DNA of 25,133 bases from Saccoglossus kowalevskii (GCF_000003605.2 NW_003112474.1:113133-138265); one strand, 5' to 3'; shown: positions 1 through 18,738, counted from the stretch's first letter. Numbers and translations are program-made. The notes: a model not told the origin generated them from the letters alone.

Positions 1-63
1 AGAAGTATGATGAGAAACTAGTACTTTATTTAACAAATAATTATTTCTTCTTTGATTTGACAG

Positions 64-8988
<8,925 letters not shown>

Positions 8989-9137
8989 GTGCTTCATGGT
9001 ATCCGTATCTGTAATGTAACCAAATACTTGCTTGCTGATTGGTTGATGAGATGAGTGGGAGGAAGGTTCTGAACCTGTCACAATTGTTTTGATACAACCC
9101 GTTTTTATACAGTATTATAAACCACATTTAAACTATG

Positions 9138-9143
9138 AATAAA
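9138..9143 (+). terminator. XPD poly(A) signal AATAAA
   Basis: AATAAA lies about 150 bases after the XPD stop and is followed by a T-rich stretch. It is the best candidate for the 3' end of the mRNA. Confidence 0.6.
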
Positions 9144-10780
9144 ATTCTCAGTTTTATATGTTTTACCTATATGGATATATATTTAGTAAATAACCTTAGA
9201 ACATTTAATTTCAACCATAAAACATTGGAAAGAATTTACAAAAAATTGTGTTCCCACTTAATAACAACAATAATGGTTCTTTTGTTATCACTATTTAATC
9301 TTGTACAGTGAATCAACCAGAGAGTAGATAGTATATTTACTATTGGCAGGCTGTTATGAAAAGCATATTTCAAATTTATGTATCAAATATCCCAGAAATA
9401 TCAAGACACTTAAAAAAGGATCATTTTATGAAGTTTATAACAAGCAAAGGCAAACAAGAAATAATTATTGTGCCTACTATAAAGATTATTTTTTATTTAA
9501 ACTGTTAATATGGGAATGTAAACTTGTCAACTGAAAGACTGATGAGAATACTGACTTTATTAAATCAGATACCTAATGGAAATGGTGTTCTGTAATATAA
9601 TTTTAGTCAATCATACAGTTGACTAATTCATATAATAATAACTTTAATAACCAATCGCTACCAATACTTTTTATTGTTAGATTATTGTCTAACTAGTCTA
9701 ATGCTGCAAAATCTAAACAAATCTACAATTTTCTGTGTACGCCTCTCAGGTTGGCTATCAATGACGGGCATCCTAGGGCTACTATATGTTTTTCTCCATG
9801 TTGAAGCAGCACAAACACTACCAAGATGTGACATATCACCCAGACATGCATATGCAAGGGGCACAATGTCGATATTATAGGTGAACTTGGACATGTATGC
9901 ATTTCCACCAATTCACATTCTAATTAGAGAAAGTAGTGGCTACATTGACGTCATAATGACAGTGGTGATCATTCATAGTAAAGCCGACATGCGCCTACCA
10001 GGCGAGCTGTTAATATTGACACAAAAGCACAGGGAACTTCCCTGGCACTGTTTCAATTGCGCACCTGGCAGCTATCCAGCAATTGGCAACTAGAGGCTTT
10101 CCTAGCCAAGTCTCCAACAACATTGCTAATCAGGATTCTATCCCATGCTTCTATGAATGTTCATGTAGCAAATCTAAATTAGAGTAATAGTAGACAGGCA
10201 GATCCACTGGAGCCATCTGTTCCCATAGAAGCTGATTTTTAGATTTTTCTCACAAAAAACATTATGCCCTTCACTATTAAAGGACCCAGTCTAGTGATAA
10301 TAGTTTGGGTATAACCCAGTGTTTACCAAAAAACACATCCCTAAGAGGTTATTGACTGGAACGTCAGTCTAGTACTAGACTCAATACATAAGTTTTTACT
10401 TGAGTCATTTTTATTCAACATCAAACTGTATATAAACAGACTAGATTTGAATACATGACAACAGAAAATTACGCAATTACGTGTTTGATTAAATAAAGTA
10501 CATGTATTACTAATTCCAGAATCATTGCATATACTTTTTGAACTTACTAAACCAGAATCACAAATAATATTTATCTGCAATAATATTTATCAGTTGTATT
10601 TAACGAGGTCCGAGCTGAATTGAAGATTATATGTCATGTTCATCATACTTTCATTATTTATAAGTTCATACCATCAGAAATCTAAAAATAAAAAAATTAG
10701 GGTCACTGGATGATTTTTTTGAAATACAATATTCGAAATATCATGGAAAATTGTAATTTTTACACTCTATGGTGAGATTA
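9144..10780. other. Intergenic sequence, no recognisable gene
   Basis: This is AT-rich sequence with a somewhat GC-richer patch at about 9740-10140. That patch gives short minus-strand open stretches of no recognised family and could be a decayed mobile element, which I cannot show. A 14-bp perfect palindrome, GTCTAGTACTAGAC, lies at 10367-10380. Confidence 0.5.
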
Positions 10781-11690
10781 TTAGTCCCAAAATGGGGACT
10801 TATAAATCAGTCTCCGTCCATCCGGAGTCATATCTCAGAATCCCTTGGACTGATTCCGTTCATTCTTTGCATGTGCCTAGTACTTTATGTGGGACATATG
10901 CATATGCAGTTGTTTAGCGATTCGATTCAAAATGGCCGACGGCAGCCATCTTGTTTTTTGAAAATGTTGGATTTTGGACATGCTTTGTCAGTTTTTATTC
11001 AAACTTGGTACATAGATTATACATGTTAGGATACATGTCCATGATGATTTATTTCACAATTGGATCGAAGATGGCCGACTGGCAGCCATCTTGTTTTTTC
11101 AAAATGTCGTATTTTGGACATGCTTTGTCAGTTTTCATTCAAATTTAGTACATAGATCATACATGTTAGGATGCATGTCCCCGACTGTTCGTTGAGTTGC
11201 TGAGTCTGTCCGTCAGTCTGTCCGTCTGTCTGTGCGTCAGTCTATCCAATGTCATATTTCAGAATCCTGTGGACCGATTCTGTTCATTCTTTGCTTGTGC
11301 CGAGTACCTTATGTGGGACATATGCGAATGCAGTGGTCTAGCGATTCGATTCAAAATGGCCGACTGGCAGCCATCTTGTTTTTTTGAAAATGTTGTAGTT
11401 TGGACATGCTTTGTCAGTTGTCATTCAAACTTGGTACATAGATTATACATGTTAGGATACATGTTCATGACGATTTATTTCACAATTGGATCAAAGATGG
11501 TCGACTGGCAGGCATCTTGTTTTTGTTTTTTTATGCGGTATCTTGGACGTGCTCTGTCAGTTTTCATTCACATTTTGGCATATACATGTACTTTATACAT
11601 GTTAGGATATGTCCATGACAATTTGTTTCAAAATCTGGTCAAGGATGGCCGATTGCAGCCATCTGACTTTTTGGCCTTACTACTTCAAGT
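10781..11690 (+). repeat. Higher-order tandem repeat array A-B-B / A-B-B-B
   Basis: The A unit (about 10808-10930 and about 11210-11355) holds CATATYTCAGAATCCYKTGG, then GTTCATTCTTTGC, ATGTGGGACATATGC and AGCGATTCGATTCAA. B units of about 140 bases follow, with cores ATGG(C/T)CGA at 10932, 11071, 11356, 11497 and 11645 (spacings 139, 285, 141, 148). B contains GCAGCCATCTTG, GGACATGCTTTGTCAG and ACATGTTAGGATACATGTCC. Copies are diverged, with many substitutions, so the array is old. A 184-codon open frame across 11197-11751 simply translates the repeat. It may be a satellite-like or element-derived repeat found elsewhere in the genome. Confidence 0.88.
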
Positions 11691-12178
11691 TTCAAGGACA
11701 CGCTCGCGACAACCCCTCCGCTTTAATATGACGAGCACAAAGGGAACTTAACGGGGACTGTGTCATTTTCAATGACTTGTTGAAAACAATCTGACTCGTA
11801 TTATTATGGTTCATAATACTAGCAGCTTGCAGGCTGTGGCACCCATGTATTAAATTTGATGTAAATCTGGTAATTAAGATACAGAAAATTGAATTTATGT
11901 ACAAAGATTCATTGTGATGTGATGAGATATCTGTGGGACACAAATCTATCGAGTGGTTCTTGAGATACTGGCGGTACCCTAAAAATTGGTTAATTATTGT
12001 GCAAAGTAGATCATTATGTGCAAATTGTGACAAAAACTAATCATGTACCAAGTGGACAATTGACAGCTGACGTGATCAGGCGATTACCGGTGATTTTGTT
12101 TCCAATTTTTAATATCCACATTTGATTTATAACTCTTCTGGAAAAGATGACATCACAGTATTTTTGGAGCCCCTTACT

Positions 12179-12184
12179 TTTATT
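12179..12184 (-). terminator. Candidate poly(A) signal of the channel gene
   Basis: The minus-strand AATAAA lies about 440 bases after the channel stop codon. It is the first perfect AATAAA I noticed downstream on that strand. Confidence 0.4.
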
Positions 12185-12388
12185 CGTTTGATGGTAGATA
12201 AATTATATGTTAATATTTTGGACATCAACTCTTTGGTTGAACATTTATATGATCCAGTGATAGGTTTTCTACGATGTTTTATGTAGGGTTTGATATACAA
12301 TACACGAACAATGTATAGGTACAACACAAAGTAGTATGTAAATGAGATCTCATTATATACATATGTATATCTGATGTATCGAATTAAT

Positions 12389-12411
12389 ATGTATGTATAT
12401 ATATATATATT
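12389..12411. repeat. TA-rich microsatellite
   Basis: This is a short ATGTATGTATATATATATAT tract. Confidence 0.8.
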
Positions 12412-12625
12412 ACAATTCCATCTCTGTTCTTAAAGGCATAACCCAACACTTAGTTTATCTTCCTATAACAATTCATCGGGATATAATTCTCTCATTATTA
12501 AGATCACATTTCCGAATGAAATGAAACTCATCTTCAATGATTCCATGACTATCGAATCTAAACAAATCTCCCAACTGAGTATTTAGAGAGTGACAGGGTA
12601 CGCGAAATCAAGTCATCCTTGCTAG

Positions 12626-12732
12626 CTACGCAAAACACCTTCTAAAAATATTGACAAAACAAAAATCCATCAATTCCACGATAGTTATTGCACTTGCTCC
12701 AAGCAGCAATCCCATGGAACCACCAATATCAC
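12626..12732 (-). CDS. Channel last exon: TM2, selectivity filter, stop
   Basis: The acceptor is TATTCATTAG and the stop is TAG at 12628-12626. The exon encodes DIGGSMGLLLGASAITIVEL, then MDFCFVNIFRRCFA. GAS is the G-x-S filter. The cytoplasmic tail is only a few residues long. Confidence 0.94.
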
Positions 12733-15700
12733 CTAATGAATAATAAATAAAATAGTATAACTAAGTAAAGTTTATTTGAACTACATAGTTATATACGTTG
12801 TTTGTGATGTCCGATATTCGACTTGTGGGTTACCATCTAGTCGCTGTGAAACAGTATTCACTATATGTCATCATTTCCTACTCCGTTTAAAGCACTGTGA
12901 GTGTGGCCTCGTAGGTAGCGCATCTGCATCCAATGGGGAAGCGATTACTGTGATTATGAGTTCGCGTCCTGTATTTGACCTTCAAATATTTGTCTGTTTT
13001 TGCATGCACAATTCATATTAGTATTCTTGAAAAAGCTGTTAGAACGATGTTTGCAAAAAAAGTCTCATCAATGCTAAACCAAAATTGGATTCTCATCAAA
13101 TATAAGTCTAGTACACATACTCACACCAAAGCCGATACAACTCGTATGCTTCTTGTTGTTTGATATCCTCGTAACTCATGGCCTCATAAAATACTTCTAT
13201 TTGTGCATAATTGTCTCTTAAATGTTAGAAACAAGAGGTGAAATTAACTACCACATACAAACAGTACATAATTTAGGAAGTTAAAGCATTTCTTCTTTCA
13301 AATTGTGGATTGTCTTTATTTGTGAGACTATCCTATTTTTTATATATCACTATATTTATATGATAAAAGAAATACTTTTATTATGATGTAAGGGTTTTAG
13401 AAAACATTCAGCTTTAATGATCAAAACTACGCCAGTATTAACACAAACATGAATTAGCATAACAACTGAAACAGACATGTCCATAACTATCATTGTGATA
13501 TGATTTGTGATTCTTTCCCATGAATATGGGCTGCATTTTTTAAAGCAACCCACACGTAGATGGATTGGAAGTAACGTAACGTAAAAGTAACGTTAAGATA
13601 AAACTATCTCCGAGAAACGAGTAGAACACATGTCAAAAATTCTAAATGGCAACCAGTTGGCAATTTTTAATCAAAACGCGAAACAAAATGATATGTCAAG
13701 TTTAATAAAATTGGTCAAACAATGTTGTTGTTGGAGAATTAATATTTCAAACAATTAACATAAAATTAATATCAGCCTTAGCAATTGGCATATAACTAAT
13801 AAGTAAGTTGTTTTGTATATGTTACAAAATATCGCAAAGAATTTGATCAACTAAATATAAATAACATTGCCCTATATTGGTTCCACAAAATGAAATTCTC
13901 CGTATGACTTTAGTAAAAGTATGGAATTTCTGAAAAGAAAGTTCCGTTTGTGTTTGTACATTTTTCCTGATTCGTGCATCAAATGTATGGTGGCTGTCAC
14001 TGTATTTTGTGTACCAGACAACAGAAACTTTTAAACATAAACAAATTGCTAGTGTGCGACTGAATGAAAGTTATCTGCCAGCTAGAGGGGGGGGGATTGC
14101 AAAGCAATGATGAGATTGCCGGACCCCGGGATTTAATTTTCACGCAATAAATCGTGATTTTAAGTCAGATTAACTTGCAGTCATGCTGTCATTGTGTATA
14201 CAGAGGTGGCCATCTTGCTAATGAAGAAGATACTATAACACACCAATAATAACGAATAGCAAATGAAACCAACATCAGACAAGTACGGAACAAGCAAACA
14301 TTACGCTTAAAGAGAGAAACCATNNNNNNNNNNNNNNNNNNNNNNNNNNNNNNNNNNNNNNNNNNNNNNNNNNNNNNNNNNNNNNNNNNNNNNNNNNNNN
14401 NNNNNNNNNNNNNNNNNNNNNNNNNNNNNNNNNNNNNNNNNNNNNNNNNNNNNNNNNNNNNNNNNNNNNNNNNNNNNNNNNNNNNNNNNNNNNNNNNNNN
14501 NNNNNNNNNNNNNNNNNNNNNNNNNNNNNNNNNNNNNNNNNNNNNNNNNNNNNNNNNNNNNNNNNNNNNNNNNNNNNNNNNNNNNNNNNNNNNNNNNNNN
14601 TGTACATGGGATTGGACAGTCACACTGCCGTATACCATCATTAGCAAATGAACCTGTAGTAAGTAAACATATAATTAATAGAACTATCTTTATTTATGTA
14701 GTAATTATGTATTGATCGTTGCAGGATATATCACTTAGGAAATTAACTGACTTAAACGCTGTTTAAGTCACCAATAATGTCTGATACCTATTGTATGTGA
14801 GGAGTGCAAAATAACAGATTGTATTAATATTATGATGATGTAATTACCATAGGAAATGTCACCTCCTTAAAATCTTAAAAAACAGCGTCTAACAGGTTAC
14901 TGACACGATGTATGTGTCTCATTCCTCAGATATAACGTTTGTGTTCAGTCGTTGACCGTTAAATACATACGTTTACAACAAATCATGTCTAAATAAATAA
15001 ATAAATAAATAAATATGTAATAACCGATGGTTACTTACTTTCTGCGATGTATCCGCACACATACAGTTCTTCTGGATTACACTCTGTTGCATTGCCTATA
15101 ATTAAATTAACTTTAAAATGTAACTTGCACTGCTGTACCATGTGTATTTGCAGTGATTTGTGAGGTGCAAACAACAATCAAATTACTATCACGTGATACT
15201 ATCACTGTGACAATGAAATTTACAACAAAACAATACCAGTCATACTGAGGACGCGAATAACTAGCAAACAATGAATGACAAAAAAAGCTGCGGGACATTA
15301 ATGAAAAAGAGCATTAAAAAGTGCCTCATAGCGTTGAGCCATGTCTGGCGGCTATTTTGAATTACAATTTTGTCGAATTACATACAATTGAAGTTGGTTG
15401 CCATGCGTTTTTCAGCCTATAACATGGAATAACTTGGCAGAATTGCATTCTTTACAAGAAACGCAAAGCGATAGTACTTTTCATTACTAACTAATTATAT
15501 ACGTATTCTGCACATTGCAAAGTATTTGGATTTACCTGGCATATAGAAATTACGACATCCACATTTGCCAATCAAGTAATCTGTTTCACATTCCATGAGA
15601 CACGCACTATATGTGTACGTACTATAATATCTCAAAAACCGCTCCGCACACTTTCCATGTGGTGACGGCAAATTGGTCATCTGTAGAAGATATTATGTCA

Positions 15701-18700
15701 TTTGTTTTACGTTCTCAATAATACTTTCTAGTTAGCCAATTTGGGTAAGAAATCATTACCTGTCTTTTTTGTATTCCGATGAGAGTTCGTGTTCCTGGTG
15801 CTATAGCAAATCCAGAATCTCTGATCATTGGTATTTCAGTTTGTCCATGGATTGCCAAGCGAAATCCAGCTACTTCACTTGCACCTAGAATGTAGTCCCA
15901 CTGTTCCAAGTTAAGAGTCACCGTCAATGCGAATCGACTTCCTGTTTCGTGTTACCAATGTGAAAATAGAGAAACATTACGTTGCAAGTCACTATTTTAT
16001 GTGCGTCCTTTTGACGAAATATTCGTGAATCGACAAAACTCAATACTAGTAGTTAAAGTTGCATTGCCATTCCGTATTTCGCAGAATAACTCAAAATGTT
16101 TAATGTAATCACCATGGGAAATGATCGGTTGTTTTGACAGAGACATTGCATGTTAAAGGCACGGTGTCAATCCCGGCGATAGCACCAGGTAACCATAGGA
16201 CACCATTCTATATGTTTGCTTACATTATTATTCTAATTTTGTTTTCTTATGAAATGTTAATTCAGTGTGTAAATTTGCTATCATATTATGTTTTAAGAGA
16301 AGTGCTCCCTTTCTAACTTTCATTTTTGTAACCACTCGAGGCTATTTGCATGTTTGTCGTGCTTTTAAGTTCATTTCAGGAATATGTTAGATAATATTTC
16401 CGATGAACTGTCACTAAGCTGTACACAATGCAAATTTAACTGTTGTAAATAACGAAAAGCAATATCTAGTTAAATTTGAACTCAATACCACAAACCCCAA
16501 TGAACAGGACATTGACTAGCTTTATAAGCACACGCCTCCCGGACTAACAGAAAATCACGAGCCCAACCAATAAAGAATAAAAATAACACAATTACCCAAT
16601 TATAAGTATCATTCTTAATATAAAACATAGCAACCCGGAACAAACTGACTATTGTCAATCGATGCATATACAATACCTGATAAAATCAATATAATTTATA
16701 CTAGTAAATAAATGATCACAAACATCTGAGAAAGGTGTCTGATAACTTCGATTATTTATATTTGTTCACTCCTATGGAATATTGGCAATCATGTTTTTTA
16801 CACGTATAAAGACTAACCTACCTTTAGCCTCTACCTGCAATAATTCCATGTCAATGTCACCAGAATTGAAAGTGTAGCATACACCAAAGTCTGTTAAGGT
16901 CATCGTAAAATTATCTGAACTACAAGGCTGTTGCTTCCAAGAACATCTACAGGGGAAACAGAAAAGTGACGTTCAGTATGATTCGGACCAGGTAAGCAAT
17001 GATAACAATATACCAATATATAATACATAGATGTACGCATACCTTGCAACCATATCCTCCTTTGTGTGAGCTGTTTCTATGCGGAAGGCTGTCATATCAA
17101 ACCCTTCAAAGTCAATATTCGAGAAATCCGGAGGGTCAGATTCTACTGTGTACACGGTGAACATAGCCGTGATCATATTCATAATGTCGTCTCCATGCGA
17201 TTGCACAATGTGATTTCTAACAAAAATTGCATCGTTTATTAGTGATGAAGAAATTAATATGTATTGCTCTATTTTTATAACTTTTGCAACGTATGTAACA
17301 CATAAAGGTCTAATACTGATATAGGATAATACTGGCCATTAAGTAAACAGCATCCAGTGACAGGTTGGGGTTTTCGCGTAAGCAAAAGCTGTGGGATAGA
17401 TGAGTAGATTTATAATGATTAGGGAGAAATTTATATAAATCTAAATATAAAAAATCAAAGTCTTATTCTTGAACAGAAAAAGCACGGGTGAACTAAAATG
17501 AAATAAATTGTTGTCGTGGTTACGACAAAGATGTCTTATGTCACGTTGTACGAAACATTATTGACCAATAAGGAAACCAAAGTTACCTATGGTAGTGTAT
17601 ATGACATCATATAATCAATACTACTTAAAATTGGAGTTATCGTGGGAGGCGGGTGATTAGTAAATTTAATAGAACAACGAGTACCAAATATTGTCTACAA
17701 TAGTAAATTGATTAGTCCCGCCTAATCACCTTCGATATGCCGATACTCACCTCAATGGATTATAGTTACAAATAGTTACAGCGGGGAAGACCATTTTGTC
17801 AGCATACTCAATTTTCATGTTAGTATTGGTTGGCCAAGATTTGAAAGTAGTTATACTAACTATAACTTGATAACTTAACCCGGCGAGTCCAAGGATGACC
17901 AAAACCAACCAGATAAATCTGTAACGAAAATATATTGTAGCTGTATATTTTTTATAGATACCAACAGGCGCCTCTACCACTCGTATTGTCGTGCGTGTAA
18001 GTGAATACAATTAATATTTCCAGTATGGAAAGTTATTGCGCTATCCCGGTGTCAACCAGCTCGACACACGCACCCATAAGTTAATGAAATGGCATTTATA
18101 TTATCACCAATTACTTTATATACACATACCCACTGTAAATAAAAATATACGACATTCCTCAAACCATTTGAAATGTAAAGGGGAATAAAAAGTAATGAAT
18201 ATTAGGATATAATTAATCATACAATGAATCTACACTACACTCACATTATGTGCGTATATTTTCTGCGCAATATCAATATATGGCGAAATAGCTGTACATA
18301 TTTGCAACCCAAGTCAATCTATAGCGGGCTTGTGCATGGCAACAAATAGACAGTTACAATGATGTCCACCATGTCCATAAAACGCAATTGGAACGTTCGT
18401 ACAAGTTGTTAAGTACATTTTCCTACTTGGTATATAATATAGCTTCATCATCTACTACTTGTAATTCAAACTGGTATTCTTATTGTGGATAAGATTCAAG
18501 ACACCTACCGTCTAAGTATTCCCAGATTGGGATCTCCAATATACTTAACGCCACCTATGCTGATCTCTTTAGAAAATCCATAAATCAACCATAGACAGGA
18601 ATTGGACTGTCGCGGTGACACTGCCACGTTGTGCGTATCCTGGTCAACCACGGTGTTGTCACGCTTTCCAACGTGCGATCCATGTAATTGGATTGTATCT

Positions 18701-18738
18701 TCTCTCACAATCTCTGAGTTTGGATGGACTGAGCTCAT
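12626..18738 (-). CDS. DEG/ENaC/ASIC-superfamily sodium channel, interrupted by assembly gap
   Basis: This is a plasma-membrane trimeric cation channel subunit with two membrane segments and a large extracellular domain. Exons in order (minus): 18738-18509, 17918-17751, 17216-17043, 16946-16822, 15941-15760, 15680-15536, 15095-15039, 14653 into the gap, 13216-13125, 12732-12626. Phases match at every visible junction. Hallmarks are TM1 after FIWLVLVILGLAGL, then FPAVTICN, TLTDFGVCYTFN, GFAIAPGT, CLMECETDY with KCGC, CDCPIPC, and TM2 DIGGSMGLLLGAS with the G-x-S filter. The 14 extracellular cysteines follow the ASIC1 order, and several spacings match exactly. Visible residues total about 444; about 33 are missing after CDCPIPCT. 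The HG gating motif is GG. The stimulus (acid, FMRFamide-like peptide, bile acid or other) cannot be told from sequence. Confidence 0.95.
12895..12985 (+). mobile_element. tRNA-derived SINE-like element
   Basis: A Pol III box A-like TGGCCTCGTAGG (12904-12915, one mismatch to TRGYNNARNNGG) is followed by a box B-like GTTCGCGTC (12960-12968, one mismatch to GWTCRANNC) at roughly tRNA spacing. The D-arm-like GGCCTCGTAGGTAGCGC is recognisable, but the T and anticodon stems pair poorly. It is therefore not a working tRNA but probably a SINE head, opposite in strand to the host gene. The tail and target-site duplications were not resolved. Confidence 0.5.
13125..13216 (-). CDS. Channel exon before TM2
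   Basis: The exon encodes RDNYAQIEVFYEAMSYEDIK and QQEAYELYRLW, the L-x-V-F-Y-E ... Q-x-x-A-Y block that precedes TM2 in ASICs. The donor is TTTGGT|GTGAGT. The acceptor is taken as CATTTAAG with the exon starting at 13216; an AG two bases further on is possible. Joined to the next exon it reads LWCDIGG. Confidence 0.88.
14324..14600. other. Assembly gap, 277 Ns
   Basis: A run of unknown bases begins within channel exon 8, right after codons TGT ACA. By comparison with ASIC1 about 33 residues between here and RDNYAQ are unaccounted for, so the gap probably hides the rest of this exon and perhaps one more. Confidence 0.99.
14601..14653 (-). CDS. Channel exon 8, runs into the N gap
   Basis: The acceptor is CTTACTACAG. 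The exon encodes SFANDGIRQCDCPIPCT and then enters the gap. CDCPIPC is the family's CxCxxxC, ASIC1 C359, C361 and C365. The donor is not visible. Confidence 0.93.
14748..14770. repeat. Perfect 10-bp inverted repeat, 3-base loop
   Basis: TGACTTAAAC, GCT, GTTTAAGTCA form a perfect hairpin in the intron between channel exons 7 and 8. No T-run follows and no role is evident. Confidence 0.8.
14990..15014. repeat. (AAAT)n microsatellite
   Basis: About six TAAA/AAAT units lie about 25 bases downstream (minus sense) of the channel exon 7 donor. Confidence 0.9.
15039..15095 (-). CDS. Channel exon 7 (57-bp exon)
   Basis: The acceptor is TAATTATAG and the donor GAAA|GTAAGT. The exon encodes GNATECNPEELYVCGYIAE. 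Its two cysteines match ASIC1 C335 and C343, with exact 12- and 8-residue steps from the previous exon. NAT is a possible N-glycosylation site. Confidence 0.93.
15536..15680 (-). CDS. Channel exon 6: thumb cysteine block
   Basis: The acceptor is TCTTCTACAG and the donor CCAG|GTAAAT. The exon encodes KCAERFLRYYSTYTYSACLM, ECETDYLIGKCGC and NFYMP. Its five cysteines match ASIC1 C290, C308, C312, C321 and C323, with exact 4-, 9- and 2-residue steps. The frame past 15536 is intron. Confidence 0.95.
15760..15941 (-). CDS. Channel exon 5: GFAIAPGT block
   Basis: The acceptor is ACGAAACAG and the donor CAG|GTAATG. The exon encodes GSRFALTVTLNLEQWDYILG, AGFRLAIHGQTE and GFAIAPGTRTLIGIQKRQ, typical of the palm strands of this family. 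Confidence 0.95.
15942..16821. other. Channel intron, no further gene seen
   Basis: This 880-base intron separates channel exons 4 and 5. Open stretches on both strands have no family resemblance, and no RNA or mobile element was recognised. Confidence 0.6.
16822..16946 (-). CDS. Channel exon 4: TLTDFGVCYTFN block
   Basis: The acceptor is CCCCTGTAG and the donor AAAG|GTAGGT. The exon encodes CSWKQQPCSSDNFTMTLTDF, GVCYTFNSGD and onward to VEAK. Its three cysteines match ASIC1 C172, C179 and C194. It was found by phase and family pattern. Confidence 0.95.
17043..17216 (-). CDS. Channel exon 3: finger/ectodomain
   Basis: The acceptor is TTTTTGTTAG and the donor AAG|GTATGC. The exon encodes NHIVQSHGDDIMNMITAMFT and ends AHTKEDMVAR. 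It has no cysteines, as expected between C93 and C172. The segment is about 14 residues shorter than in ASIC1. Confidence 0.92.
17217..17750. other. Channel intron, nothing recognised
   Basis: This intron lies between exons 2 and 3 and is AT-rich. No coding or structural signal was seen. Confidence 0.6.
17751..17918 (-). CDS. Channel exon 2: TM1 and start of ectodomain
   Basis: The acceptor is TTTCGTTACAG and the donor GAG|GTGAGT. The exon encodes FIWLVLVILGLAGLSYQVIV, a clear membrane helix, and ends MVFPAVTICNYNPLR. The Cys of TICN corresponds to ASIC1 C93. The open frame continuing above 17918 is intron. Confidence 0.95.
17919..18508. other. Channel intron, nothing recognised
   Basis: This intron lies between exons 1 and 2. 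The minus-strand frame is open for about 30 codons before the TM1 exon acceptor, but the CAG acceptor and the phase match with exon 1 argue that it is intronic. Confidence 0.65.
18509..18738 (-). CDS. Channel exon 1: start codon and cytoplasmic N-terminus
   Basis: ATG at 18738-18736 in context GGAACAATGAG has an in-frame TGA three codons upstream, which supports this start. Seventy-six codons plus two bases end IGDPNLGILR at donor CG|GTAGGT. The gating segment reads FSKEISIGGVKYI; relatives have His-Gly where this has Gly-Gly. Confidence 0.88.

Larger units (their letters stand above)
11760..12625. other. Intergenic sequence / probable 3' UTR of the channel gene
   Basis: No exon was recognised here. 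On the minus strand it follows the channel stop codon, so part of it is probably 3' UTR. A (TA/TG) microsatellite sits at 12389-12411. Confidence 0.5.

Noticed and set aside
9682-10140. Overlapping open frames and GC-richer patch suggesting a transposase remnant
   Set aside because: No recognisable catalytic motif, terminal repeats or family pattern. I describe it only as unidentified sequence.
11197-11751. 184-codon open frame on the plus strand
   Set aside because: It translates the tandem repeat array (K-M-A-D-W-Q-P-S-C-F recurring) and begins in a TCTG-rich stretch. It is not a protein gene.
12901-12975. Functional tRNA gene
   Set aside because: Boxes A and B are present, but no acceptor stem pairs and the T stem and anticodon stem are poor.
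14189-14647. 152- and 110-codon minus-strand frames across the gap
   Set aside because: They consist mostly of unknown residues from Ns. Only the codons of channel exon 8 (14601-14653), in their own frame, are real.
16134-16316. Plus-strand frame containing AIAPG, like the channel's own IAPG motif in exon 5
   Set aside because: The similarity is about 11 bases (ATAGCACCAGG) on the opposite strand. There is no other channel homology around it, so it is most likely chance.
18595-18640. Resemblance between channel exon 1 and exon 8 DNA (GGCAGTGT ... TCCAAT)
   Set aside because: Short, gapped and in different reading frames; probably coincidence rather than duplication.
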